A stretch of DNA of 5,976 bases from Rhodospirillaceae bacterium. Its GTDB lineage: Bacteria > Pseudomonadota > Alphaproteobacteria > Rhodospirillales > 2-02-FULL-58-16. The position numbers and the translations under genes are program-made. Below the pieces are notes generated by a model, which worked only from the letters and a program-made list of their open reading frames with translations, had not been told where the DNA came from and did not search any database. The DNA is taken from positions 1 through 5,976 of the forward strand of contig JAUXMA010000116.1 in assembly GCA_030623425.1 (NCBI GenBank). Reading direction: 5' to 3'. Every line of letters begins with the position of its first letter. Within the stretch, counting starts at the first letter, position 1. Of the stretch, positions 1 to 5,922 are shown one piece after another.

Positions 1-299
1 CCGAGTTGGAGGTTAGCGAGGGAAAACTCCTCGCTTATGCGCCCTCCGCCATCGCCGGCCTTTTGGAAGTGCGCGGGCTGGGCGTTTTGCGGATGGACCG
101 TTGCCCGGACGTTGTGCTCGGCCTGGCGATAGAGCTGGTCCCGGAAACCGAAATGGAGCGCTTGCCCGAACCCGAAACTTATCATTACCTTGGGGTTTCT
201 CTTCCCCTGTTCAAGCTGAACCCGTTTGAGGTTTCAGCCGTTCCCAAGGTTCGTCTTGCCTTGCAAATCGCCAAAGGCACTATAATGCGCATCCCATGA
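1..299 (+). CDS. hprK: HPr kinase/phosphorylase, C-terminal part (5' end outside window)
   Basis: This is the C-terminal part, about 98 residues, of HprK, the cytoplasmic enzyme that phosphorylates HPr on a serine and can remove that phosphate. The frame is open to the left edge, so the TTG at position 6 is an internal codon rather than a start. The visible signature is the family motif GLLEVRGLGVL (about residues 18-28 from that TTG), followed by the tail LPLFKLNPFEVSAVPKVRLAL, typical of the short alphaproteobacterial HprK that lacks the N-terminal domain. The Walker A loop and catalytic His would lie upstream and cannot be checked. The gene ends with TGA at 297-299, 43 bases before rapZ. 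Its presence with EIIA and HPr fits the PTS regulatory cluster of alphaproteobacteria. The family call is firm; activity cannot be judged from this fragment. Confidence 0.88.
   Translation, partial: ELEVSEGKLLAYAPSAIAGLLEVRGLGVLRMDRCPDVVLGLAIELVPETEMERLPEPETYHYLGVSLPLFKLNPFEVSAVPKVRLALQIAKGTIMRIP
256..286 (+). promoter_or_regulatory. Candidate sigma70-type promoter inside the hprK 3' end, ahead of rapZ
   Basis: A perfect TATAAT lies at 281-286, in the last codons of hprK, and is conspicuous in this GC-rich DNA. The best upstream partner is TTGCCT at 256-261 (four of six matches to TTGACA), with a long 19-base spacer; TTGCAA at 261-266 is only 14 bases away. A start near 292-294 would give a leader of about 50 bases before the rapZ ATG. 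This could be a secondary promoter for rapZ and downstream genes, but the weak -35 and the position inside a coding region keep confidence low. Confidence 0.28.
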
Positions 300-342
300 A
301 CAGCCTAAGGCGAGGTTCCGTGTCCGGCGCCGACAGGAAAAT

Positions 343-1281
343 ATGAGCGACAAAGCCATTTCCATCCCCCCCTTCGAGCAAGCCGAGGCGGGAACCGCGG
401 CCGCGGGGAATGCCGGCATGAGGCACGTGCTACTGATCACGGGCATGTCGGGGGCGGGCAAAACATCGGCTCTCAAAGCCCTTGAGGATCTGGACTATGA
501 AGCGGTGGACAACGTGCCGCTGTCACTCATCGGCAGCTTGGTGGCCCCGGCCCAGCCGGTATTCGGCGGTGGCGATTTTCAGCGTTCCATCGCCGTCGGC
601 ATCGACATCCGCACCCGCGATTTCGGCGTCGAGCCGTTCCTCAAGGAACTGGACCATATGGTTTCCGTAAACGCGCTTGAGGTCAAAGTAGTGTTCCTGG
701 ACTGCGATGATGACGAACTGCGCCGCCGTTACGTGGAAACCCGGCATCGCCATCCCCTCGCCCAGGACCGCCCGGTCAGCGACGGAATCGAGCGTGAACG
801 CCGTTTGATGTCGCCCTTGCGCGGCCGCGCCGACATTGTCATCGACACCAGCGGGCTGGCGCCGGGGGAACTGAAAGGAATTTTGCAGGGACATTTCGAA
901 CAGGCCGGCAAGCAAGGGCTGGCCGTTTTCGTCATCTCGTTTTCGTTCCGCCGGGGACTTCCCCGAGAAGCCGATCTGGTGTTCGATGTGCGTTTTCTCG
1001 CCAACCCTCATTATGATCCCAATCTGAAACCGCTGACGGGCAAGGATCGCGAGGTCGCCGATTTTATTTCCGCGGACGCGGGGTTTCGGCAATTCTTCGA
1101 AGGGTTGACCAAGCTTTTACAACCGCTCTTGCCGCGTTATGCCGCCGAGGGCAAGAGTTATCTCACCATTGCGGTGGGCTGCACGGGCGGACGCCACCGC
1201 TCGGTTTTCATCGTCGAGAAACTGGCGGCGTGGCTGCGCGAACAGAACCAACAGGTCCGCCTTAATCACAGGGATTTGTAA
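343..1281 (+). CDS. rapZ: RapZ family nucleotide-binding regulator (YvcJ/YhbJ type)
   Basis: RapZ is a cytoplasmic P-loop protein. In enterobacteria it binds the GlmZ small RNA and senses glucosamine-6-phosphate; in other phyla it is a conserved nucleotide-binding protein of less clear role. The 312 residues show a Walker A loop GMSGAGKTS at 34-42, a beta-strand ending VVFLD at 116-120 followed by RRRYVETRHRHPL at 127-139, and the C-terminal domain with FVISFSFRRGLP, the DVRFLANPHYDP segment and the family hallmark GCTGGRHRS at 279-287. Typical members are about 285 residues, so roughly 25 extra residues sit at the N-terminus, rich in Ala, Gly and Glu. ATG 343 has AGGA four bases upstream. 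An alternative in-frame ATG at 418, preceded by GGGGA, would give a normal-length protein starting MRHVLLITG. The gene sits between hprK and EIIA, so a PTS-linked role is likely, but the RNA target, if any, is unknown here. Confidence 0.93.
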   Translation: MSDKAISIPPFEQAEAGTAAAGNAGMRHVLLITGMSGAGKTSALKALEDLDYEAVDNVPLSLIGSLVAPAQPVFGGGDFQRSIAVGIDIRTRDFGVEPFLKELDHMVSVNALEVKVVFLDCDDDELRRRYVETRHRHPLAQDRPVSDGIERERRLMSPLRGRADIVIDTSGLAPGELKGILQGHFEQAGKQGLAVFVISFSFRRGLPREADLVFDVRFLANPHYDPNLKPLTGKDREVADFISADAGFRQFFEGLTKLLQPLLPRYAAEGKSYLTIAVGCTGGRHRSVFIVEKLAAWLREQNQQVRLNHRDL

Positions 1282-1312
1282 CGGCAAAGCTTGCCTTGAG
1301 GTTGAAAAAACC

Positions 1313-1720
1313 ATGATCGGAATGATTCTTGTCACCCACGGCCGTCTGGCCGAGGAACTGGTCGCCGCGCTGGAGCACGTGGTCGGTCCGCAAAAGGACA
1401 TCGCCACCGTCTGCATCGGCCCCGACGACGACATGGAGGAACGCCGCGTTCACATTTTGGAGAAAGTCGCCAAGGCCGACAAGGGAAACGGGGTCGTGCT
1501 GCTGACCGACATGTTCGGCGGAACGCCATCGAACCTCGCCATCTCAATCATGGAAAAAGCCAACGTCGAGGTGATCGCCGGGGTCAACCTGCCGATGCTG
1601 ATCAAGCTGGCCAGCGTCCGCACATCGGAATCCCTGGCCGAAGCCGCCACCAGCGCTCAGGAAGCAGGCCGCAAATACATCAATATCGCCTCGCAACTGC
1701 TGACCAAGGACGGGGAATGA
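1313..1720 (+). CDS. manX: PTS EIIA component, mannose family (regulatory PTS)
   Basis: This is a stand-alone EIIA of the mannose/sorbose family (135 residues), a soluble phosphocarrier that receives phosphate from HPr. Residues 5-10 read ILVTHG, which places the phosphorylated histidine at His9. The second active-site segment, LTDMFGGTPSNLA (64-76), carries Asp66 and Thr71 at the positions that support the phosphohistidine in family members. The frame is open upstream to 1139, but that part overlaps the end of rapZ out of frame. The ATG at 1313 puts the Met just ahead of the first beta-strand, as the family requires, and has GAGG at 1298-1301. It starts 31 bases after rapZ and its stop overlaps the ptsH ATG. 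There is no fused or adjacent EIIB or EIIC, so it probably acts as a signalling acceptor rather than in transport. The symbol follows usage in rhizobia; PtsM or simply EIIA-Man would also do. Confidence 0.92.
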   Translation: MIGMILVTHGRLAEELVAALEHVVGPQKDIATVCIGPDDDMEERRVHILEKVAKADKGNGVVLLTDMFGGTPSNLAISIMEKANVEVIAGVNLPMLIKLASVRTSESLAEAATSAQEAGRKYINIASQLLTKDGE

Positions 1721-2094
1721 GAAAAGACGCGGCGACGAACTCCGAACGGCCGCGGGCGCGACGCCGAGCGGCAAACAGGTCCAACGGGGGCAGCGCCGCC
1801 GATTGTTGCGTCCAGGCCAAGGGAGACAAAGTCAAGTGTACCGCGACGATCAGAAACCAACGCGGCCTTCACGCCCGCGCCGCCGCCAGGTTCGCCAAGT
1901 TGGCCGGCGGTTTCGACGCCACGGTTTCCGTCAGCAAAGGGGACCAAACGGTTTCCGGGCTTTCCATCATGGGTCTGATGATGCTGGCGGCGGCACCGGG
2001 AAGCGAGCTTGAAATCAACATCACCGGCCGGCAGGCCAAGCAGGCTCTCGAGGCCTTGCGCCTGCTGATCGAAGCCAACTTCGAGGAGGGCTGA
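1717..2094 (+). CDS. ptsH: Phosphocarrier protein HPr, with unusual N-terminal extension
   Basis: HPr shuttles phosphate from enzyme I to EIIA. The core is standard: IRNQRGLHARAAARFA (45-60) carries the active-site His52, and SGLSIMGLMMLAA (80-92) carries Ser83, exactly 31 residues on, the spacing between His15 and Ser46 in classical HPr. Ser83 is therefore the likely target of the HprK encoded upstream. As drawn from ATG 1717, whose ATGA overlaps the EIIA stop, the protein has 125 residues against the usual 85-95. The first 37 or so residues are Arg-rich and use AGA, AGG and CGA codons that are unlike the rest of the cluster. No other ATG, GTG or TTG lies in frame before the HPr core. Translation may really begin at about 1831 (see the ribosome-binding-site-like entry) or the extension may be genuine. 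Family assignment is firm; the start is not. Confidence 0.9.
   Translation: MRKDAATNSERPRARRRAANRSNGGSAADCCVQAKGDKVKCTATIRNQRGLHARAAARFAKLAGGFDATVSVSKGDQTVSGLSIMGLMMLAAAPGSELEINITGRQAKQALEALRLLIEANFEEG
1819..1833 (+). promoter_or_regulatory. Ribosome-binding-site-like sequence at the expected HPr start
   Basis: AAGGGAGA at 1819-1826 is the best Shine-Dalgarno match near ptsH and lies four bases before the in-frame codon GTC (1831-1833). A start there would give an HPr of 87 residues with its active His at position 14, the normal layout. GTC is not a usual start codon, so either a rare start, a base difference from GTG, or a relic of an older start could explain it. It may also be chance inside an extended coding region. 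Confidence 0.3.
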
Positions 2095-2107
2095 AGGCGG
2101 CGGCATC

Positions 2108-3871
2108 ATGGCCAAGAAGTCAAGCAAGGAGCGCACTTTTGAAGGCTTGGGCGTTTCCCCGGGTATCGGGATTGGAGTCGTCCATTTTCGTGAAAGCAGC
2201 GCCATTTCCGTGCCCGAGTATCGCATTGCCGCCGGCAAAGTGGCCGACGAACGCAGCCGTTTCAACGGCGCCGTGAACCGTGCCCGCGGGCAAATCGGCC
2301 GTCTCCGCGCCAAGGCCCGGACCATGCCGGGTGCGGCGGCGGAAGAACTGGGCTTTCTGCTCGACGCTTATTTCCACATGCTCAAGGATTCACGCCTGGT
2401 CCGCGGCGCCGAGCGGCGCGTCATCGACAACCGCATCAACGCCGAAGCCGCCGTGCAAGCCGAGCTGGCGGAAATCTCCGATAGTTTCATGGCCATGGAC
2501 GATCCCTATCTCGCCGCCCGTCTGGACGATATCCGCGAGTTGGCGAGACGCTTGATCAGCAACCTTGCCAAGTCACCTCCCAAGCCGGTGACACATGTGC
2601 CCAAGGGGAGCGTGATTGTCGCCGAGGAACTGACGCCGGCGGACACCGCGCAACTTAACCCCAAACGCGTCGCCGGCATCGCCACCCTGCTTGGCGGCGC
2701 CGAGGGGCATGCCGCCATCATGGCCCGCGCCTTGGGCCTGCCGGCGGTGATGGGGGCGGCCGGCCTGCTCAAAAGCATCAACGCCGGCGAGGGAATCGTC
2801 GTCGATGGCGATAGGGGACGCATTGTCGTCAATCCGACGCCGCCGACACGGGCGGCCTTCGAGCACCGTATCCGCGAACACAAACGCGAGAAAAAACGCT
2901 TGTCGCGCCTGCGCCATCAGCCGGCCGTCACCCGTGATGGCACGAATGTCGTATTGCAAGCAAACGTCGAACTGCCCGCCGAGATGACCTTGGTTTCCCA
3001 CGTCGGCGCCACCGGCATCGGGCTTTTGCGCAGCGAGTTCATGTTCATGAACCGCGACGACATTCCCGCCGAGGAAGAGCAATACCGAATCCTCAAGGAC
3101 TTGGTCGAAAGCATGGAGGGCCGTCCGGTGACCGTGCGAACGCTGGACGTCGGCGGCGAGAAGACCGCCGCGGCGTTGATGGGGGAATTCGGCGCCAGCG
3201 CCTCTTCGGCGCTCGGCTTGCGCGGCATCCGCCTGTCGCTTTCCCGCACCGACGTTCTCGAGAGCCAGTTCCAAGCCATTCTCAGGGCCGGCGCGCATGG
3301 AAAAATACGCATCCTGCTGCCCATGGTTTCCTCCGTTTCGGAAGTCCGCCAGGCCCGCGACATCCTTCATCGGGCGGCCGGAGAACTGAAGTGCCGGCAC
3401 GTCGCCATCGCCGACCCCCTGCCGCCCGTCGGCACCATGATCGAGGTTCCGGGGGCGGCGCTTTCGGCCGACGCCCTGGCCCAGGTCAGCGATTTTTTCG
3501 CCATCGGGTCGAACGATCTGACCATGTACACGCTGGCCATCGACCGCGGCGACGAACATGTGGCGTACCTTTACGACCCCCTGCACCCGGCGGTATTGCG
3601 TCTGATTCAGCTCTCGGCCGAAGCCGCGCTGCGCGCCCGCATCCCTGTCTCCATCTGTGGTGAGATGGCGGGCGATCCCCGCTATACGGCCCTCCTTCTG
3701 GGCCTCGGTTTACGGGAGTTTTCGATGATTCCCGCGAACATTCCCCGGGTCAAGCAGCGCATCCGCGAGATGGACCTGGTCGCCGCCTACCGCCGCGCCC
3801 AGATCATCATGGACCAAATGGATTCCGGCCGCATCGCCATGTTGCTGGATGACTTCAACGCCTTGGCGTGA
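2108..3871 (+). CDS. ptsI: PTS enzyme I (phosphoenolpyruvate-protein phosphotransferase), without GAF domain
   Basis: Enzyme I autophosphorylates with PEP and hands the phosphate to HPr. The 587 residues compare with 575 in E. coli EI. The N-terminal swivelling and HPr-binding part begins EGLGVSPGIGIG at 12-23. The phosphohistidine segment GGAEGHAAIMAR (195-206) places the active residue at His201; many enzymes have TSH where this has EGH. PEP-domain motifs follow in order: LLRSEF (306-311), RTLDVGGEKT, LGLRGIRLSLSR, GTMIEVPGAA, GSNDLTMYTLAIDRG from 467, and SICGEMAGDPR with the catalytic Cys517. There is no N-terminal GAF domain, so it is of the sugar-type EI architecture rather than the nitrogen-type PtsP. 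AAGG at 2094-2097 precedes the ATG, and the gap to ptsH is 13 bases, so the two are probably co-transcribed. It ends 60 bases before the large palindrome, which may define the 3' end of the message. Confidence 0.96.
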   Translation: MAKKSSKERTFEGLGVSPGIGIGVVHFRESSAISVPEYRIAAGKVADERSRFNGAVNRARGQIGRLRAKARTMPGAAAEELGFLLDAYFHMLKDSRLVRGAERRVIDNRINAEAAVQAELAEISDSFMAMDDPYLAARLDDIRELARRLISNLAKSPPKPVTHVPKGSVIVAEELTPADTAQLNPKRVAGIATLLGGAEGHAAIMARALGLPAVMGAAGLLKSINAGEGIVVDGDRGRIVVNPTPPTRAAFEHRIREHKREKKRLSRLRHQPAVTRDGTNVVLQANVELPAEMTLVSHVGATGIGLLRSEFMFMNRDDIPAEEEQYRILKDLVESMEGRPVTVRTLDVGGEKTAAALMGEFGASASSALGLRGIRLSLSRTDVLESQFQAILRAGAHGKIRILLPMVSSVSEVRQARDILHRAAGELKCRHVAIADPLPPVGTMIEVPGAALSADALAQVSDFFAIGSNDLTMYTLAIDRGDEHVAYLYDPLHPAVLRLIQLSAEAALRARIPVSICGEMAGDPRYTALLLGLGLREFSMIPANIPRVKQRIREMDLVAAYRRAQIIMDQMDSGRIAMLLDDFNALA

Positions 3872-3931
3872 GCGCCGGACTTTTCAACCTTGCGGATGAA
3901 ACTCGCGGCTGCTAAGACCCCTGCCGCCACT

Positions 3932-4133
3932 GAGCATATCCATGTTGAAAAGAACCGGCACCGGCCCGCTCCCCCGCCCGGCCAGCAAGAAATTCGGTGA
4001 CAGCATACTAATTTTCATCTTTCCGCTTGTTTGCAAATGGCAAGGTTTGAAAATTAGTATGCTGTCACCGAATTTCTTGCTGGCCGGGCGGGGGAGCGGG
4101 CCGGTGCTGGTTCTTTTCAACATGAATATGCTC
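3932..4133. repeat. 202-bp near-perfect palindrome between ptsI and leuA
   Basis: Arms 3932-4017 and 4048-4133 are reverse complements over 86 bases with two differences (3940 against 4125, and 3957 against 4108), separated by a 30-base loop (4018-4047). In either transcript one difference is a G-U pair and the other a C-A mismatch. Each arm joins a GC-rich block (about 3956-3985) to an AT-rich block (about 3987-4017) containing GGTGACAGCATACTAATTTT. The loop has a small inner stem, CTTG 4026-4029 with CAAG 4041-4044. The element lies between convergent genes and touches the leuA stop codon. No U-tract follows either side, so it is not a classical intrinsic terminator, but the RNA would form a very long stem that could block or protect 3' ends from both directions. 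No flanking target duplication or transposase is visible. A small non-autonomous mobile element is a possible origin. Confidence 0.95.
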
Positions 4134-5686
4134 TAGGCCGAAAGCGCCGCCGGCGCCAATTTGCCCCTTTTTACCAGCAATTTATTCAAGGCGTTCACAT
4201 AGGCCTTGACGGAGGCGACCATGGTGTCGGTATCCGCCCCCTGGCCGTTGACGGTCTTGCCATTTTCCTCAAGGCGCACGGTCACCTCGGCCTGGGCGTC
4301 GGTGCCCTGGGTGACGGCGTGGACATGGTAAAGTTGCAGCCTTGCCTCGTGCTCGATCAGCTTCTTGATGCAGTTGAAGGCGGCGTCCACGGGGCCAACG
4401 CCCGTCGCTTGGCAGGACTTGCTCTTGCCATCGAACAATAGCTCCATTTCCGCTTTCGACGGCTGGTGTTTGGTGCCGCAGAGGACCTCGAGCGACAGCA
4501 GGGCGATGCGGTCGTTGACGCGTCTCTCCTCGTCGACGAGGGCGATGATGTCTTCGTCGAAGATCTCCTTCTTTTTGTCGGCCAAGTCCTTGAACCGCTT
4601 GAAAGCGTCCTGGATGGCGTTGTCGCCCAGGTCGTAGCCAAGGTCCTTGAGTTTCTCTTTGAAGGCGTGGCGGCCCGAATGCTTGCCCAGAACCAGTGTC
4701 GACTTGCTCAGGCCCACCGATTCGGGGGTCATGATTTCATAGGTCCCGGCGTACTTCAGCACCCCGTCCTGGTGGATGCCGGCTTCATGGGCGAAAGCGT
4801 TGGCGCCGACGACGGCCTTGTTGGGCTGGACTTTGAAACCGGTGGTCGCCGAGACCAGGCGCGAAGCCTTGGTGATATCCTCGCTCCTGACGCCGCAAGT
4901 GAAGGGCAGGCGGTCTTGGCGGGTGCGCAAGGCCATGACGATTTCCTCCATGGCGGCGTTTCCAGCCCTTTCGCCGAGACCGTTGATGGTGCATTCCACC
5001 TGCCGGGCGCCGGCGCCGACGGCGGCCAGGGAGTTGGCCACGGCAAGTCCGAGATCGTTATGGCAATGCACGGATATGACCGCCTTGTCGATGTTGGGCA
5101 CCCGTTCGAAAAGCATGCCGATGAGGCCGGCGAACTCGTCGGGGACGGCGTAGCCGACGGTGTCGGGGATGTTGATGGTTCGGGCGCCGGCGGCGATCGC
5201 CGCCTCGACGCAGCGGCAGAGGAAGTCGTGCTCGGTCCGCGATCCGTCCTCTGCCGACCACTCGACGTCGCCGGCGTGGTCGCGGGCGATGGTGACGCTC
5301 TCGGTGACCGCCGCCAGCACGTCCTCCGGCTGCATCCGCAGCTTGTAGTGCATGTGCAGCGGGCTGGTCGAGATGAAGGTGTGGATGCGCCCGCTTGCGG
5401 TCGGCCGCAAGGCCTCGGCGCAGCGCTCGATGTCCATCCTGCTTGCCCTGGCCAGGCCGCAGACGACGGAATCCTTGATCGTCTTGGCGATCTCGCGGAC
5501 CGCCTCGAAGTCGCCGTCGGAGGCGATCGGGAAACCGGCCTCGATGATGTCGACGCCCATCGCTTCGAGAACCTGGGCGATGCGCAGCTTCTCGCTGAGG
5601 TTCATCGACGCCCCCGGCGACTGCTCGCCGTCGCGCAAGGTGGTGTCGAAAATGACGATGCGGTTGTGATCCTCGGGCACGTTCAT
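4133..5686 (-). CDS. leuA: 2-isopropylmalate synthase
   Basis: LeuA condenses acetyl-CoA with 3-methyl-2-oxobutanoate to give 2-isopropylmalate, the first committed step of leucine synthesis in the cytoplasm. The 517 residues match the usual bacterial length. The TIM-barrel signature DTTLRDGEQSPG occupies 14-25 (Asp14 metal ligand, Arg18 catalytic). The second signature starts with HCHNDLGLAVAN at 207-218 and continues to NGLGERAGNA (235-244), giving His207, His209 and Asn243 as the other metal ligands. The linker and the C-terminal LeuA regulatory domain, which binds leucine for feedback inhibition, fill roughly 370-510. The ATG at 5686 has a good AAGGA (5699-5695 on this strand) eight bases upstream. 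The frame is intact, and the TAG stop uses the outermost base of the palindrome. Homocitrate or citramalate synthase are relatives, but length and motifs fit LeuA best. Upstream sequence suggests leader-based control. Confidence 0.96.
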   Translation of the reverse strand: MNVPEDHNRIVIFDTTLRDGEQSPGASMNLSEKLRIAQVLEAMGVDIIEAGFPIASDGDFEAVREIAKTIKDSVVCGLARASRMDIERCAEALRPTASGRIHTFISTSPLHMHYKLRMQPEDVLAAVTESVTIARDHAGDVEWSAEDGSRTEHDFLCRCVEAAIAAGARTINIPDTVGYAVPDEFAGLIGMLFERVPNIDKAVISVHCHNDLGLAVANSLAAVGAGARQVECTINGLGERAGNAAMEEIVMALRTRQDRLPFTCGVRSEDITKASRLVSATTGFKVQPNKAVVGANAFAHEAGIHQDGVLKYAGTYEIMTPESVGLSKSTLVLGKHSGRHAFKEKLKDLGYDLGDNAIQDAFKRFKDLADKKKEIFDEDIIALVDEERRVNDRIALLSLEVLCGTKHQPSKAEMELLFDGKSKSCQATGVGPVDAAFNCIKKLIEHEARLQLYHVHAVTQGTDAQAEVTVRLEENGKTVNGQGADTDTMVASVKAYVNALNKLLVKRGKLAPAALSA

Positions 5687-5694
5687 GGGTCTTG

Positions 5695-5797
5695 TCCTTC
5701 GTTCAGTCAGGTGGTGCGCACTTGCGAGTTTTTTTTAAGTTTGCTCCCCCTGAACGCCGGCCAAGCCGGCCGAAGCGCGCCCGCGGGCGTTCAGGGG
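5695..5797 (-). promoter_or_regulatory. Putative leuA leader: 12-bp hairpin with a competing segment at the ribosome binding site
   Basis: On the leuA strand, CCCCTGAACGCC (5797-5786) pairs perfectly with GGCGTTCAGGGG (5758-5747), enclosing a 27-base GC-rich loop that can itself form short stems. Downstream come an A8 tract (5736-5729) and then CTGAACG (5706-5700), directly against the leuA AAGGA (5699-5695). CTGAACG repeats part of the first arm, so it can pair over seven bases with the second arm instead. Two exclusive folds are thus possible: first arm with second arm, leaving the leuA ribosome binding site free, or second arm with the site-proximal segment, closing it. No U-tract follows the hairpin, so a transcription terminator is unlikely and translational control fits better. 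The pairing is seen in the sequence; the regulatory role is inferred. Confidence 0.45.
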
Positions 5798-5922
5798 CAC
5801 CTAAGTCGAAGGTCCCCATCCAGGCTCAAAAAGAGGGCCGGCGGCAAAGACATGGGCATGGCGTCAAAGACCGGAACGTCCGCCTTTTCAAAGACCTCAA
5901 CTGGGGTTCCTTGTCCGTTCAC
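5791..5922 (-). CDS. Possible leuA leader peptide (Leu-rich short ORF)
   Basis: A 43-codon frame starts with GTG at 5922, with AAAGG eight bases upstream (5935-5931), and ends in TGA at 5793-5791, inside the first arm of the leuA leader hairpin. It has no leucine in its first 25 residues and then six within residues 26-40, in the segment SLPPALFLSLDGDLRLRCP, using TTG, CTC, TTG, CTG, CTT and CTT. In-frame ATGs at 5859 and 5853 would give 22 or 20 residues but lack an obvious ribosome binding site. Leucine clustered just before a stop that overlaps a competing stem is the classic layout of an attenuator peptide. The main alternative is that this is the end of a longer upstream gene, since the frame stays open to the window edge (5976). 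Its third-codon-position GC is modest, which argues against an ordinary gene. No homologue is recognised. Confidence 0.35.
   Translation of the reverse strand: MNGQGTPVEVFEKADVPVFDAMPMSLPPALFLSLDGDLRLRCP
5844..5896 (-). repeat. Three spaced direct repeats GGTCTTTGA upstream of leuA
   Basis: On the leuA strand, GGTCTTTGA occurs exactly at 5896-5888 and at 5872-5864, and a degenerate copy TGTCTTTGC at 5852-5844. The start-to-start distances are 24 and 20 bases, about two helical turns each. This could be a binding site for a regulator. It lies within the possible leader reading frame, so a coding explanation or chance remains open. Elsewhere in the 290 bases from 5687 to 5976 no convincing promoter pair was found on either strand. 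Confidence 0.3.

Noticed and set aside
523..1092. Minus-strand open frame inside rapZ (189 codons)
   Set aside because: It is antisense to an intact rapZ with family signature motifs; no independent coding evidence.
1139..1312. Upstream extension of the EIIA frame into rapZ
   Set aside because: It overlaps the conserved RapZ C-terminus in another frame, and the EIIA fold begins at the ATG at 1313.
2573..3586. Long open frame on the minus strand inside ptsI (337 codons)
   Set aside because: It lies antisense to a complete enzyme I with all catalytic motifs. Long antisense frames are expected in GC-rich genes, and the translation shows no recognisable domain.
3872..3931. Small stem GCGGC 3905-3909 with GCCGC 3923-3927 as a ptsI terminator
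   Set aside because: It has only five base pairs, a 13-base loop and no following T-tract, too weak to call.
3884..4136. Two short opposed reading frames starting MLKRT and sharing the segment GPLPRPASKKFGDSILIF
   Set aside because: They are the same palindrome arm translated from both strands; their likeness comes from the inverted repeat. No ribosome binding site or protein family supports them.
5729..5797. Hairpin 5747-5797 with adjacent T8/A8 tract read as an intrinsic terminator
   Set aside because: On the plus strand the T tract precedes the hairpin, and on the leuA strand the hairpin is followed by A residues. Neither orientation gives a stem followed by a U-tract.
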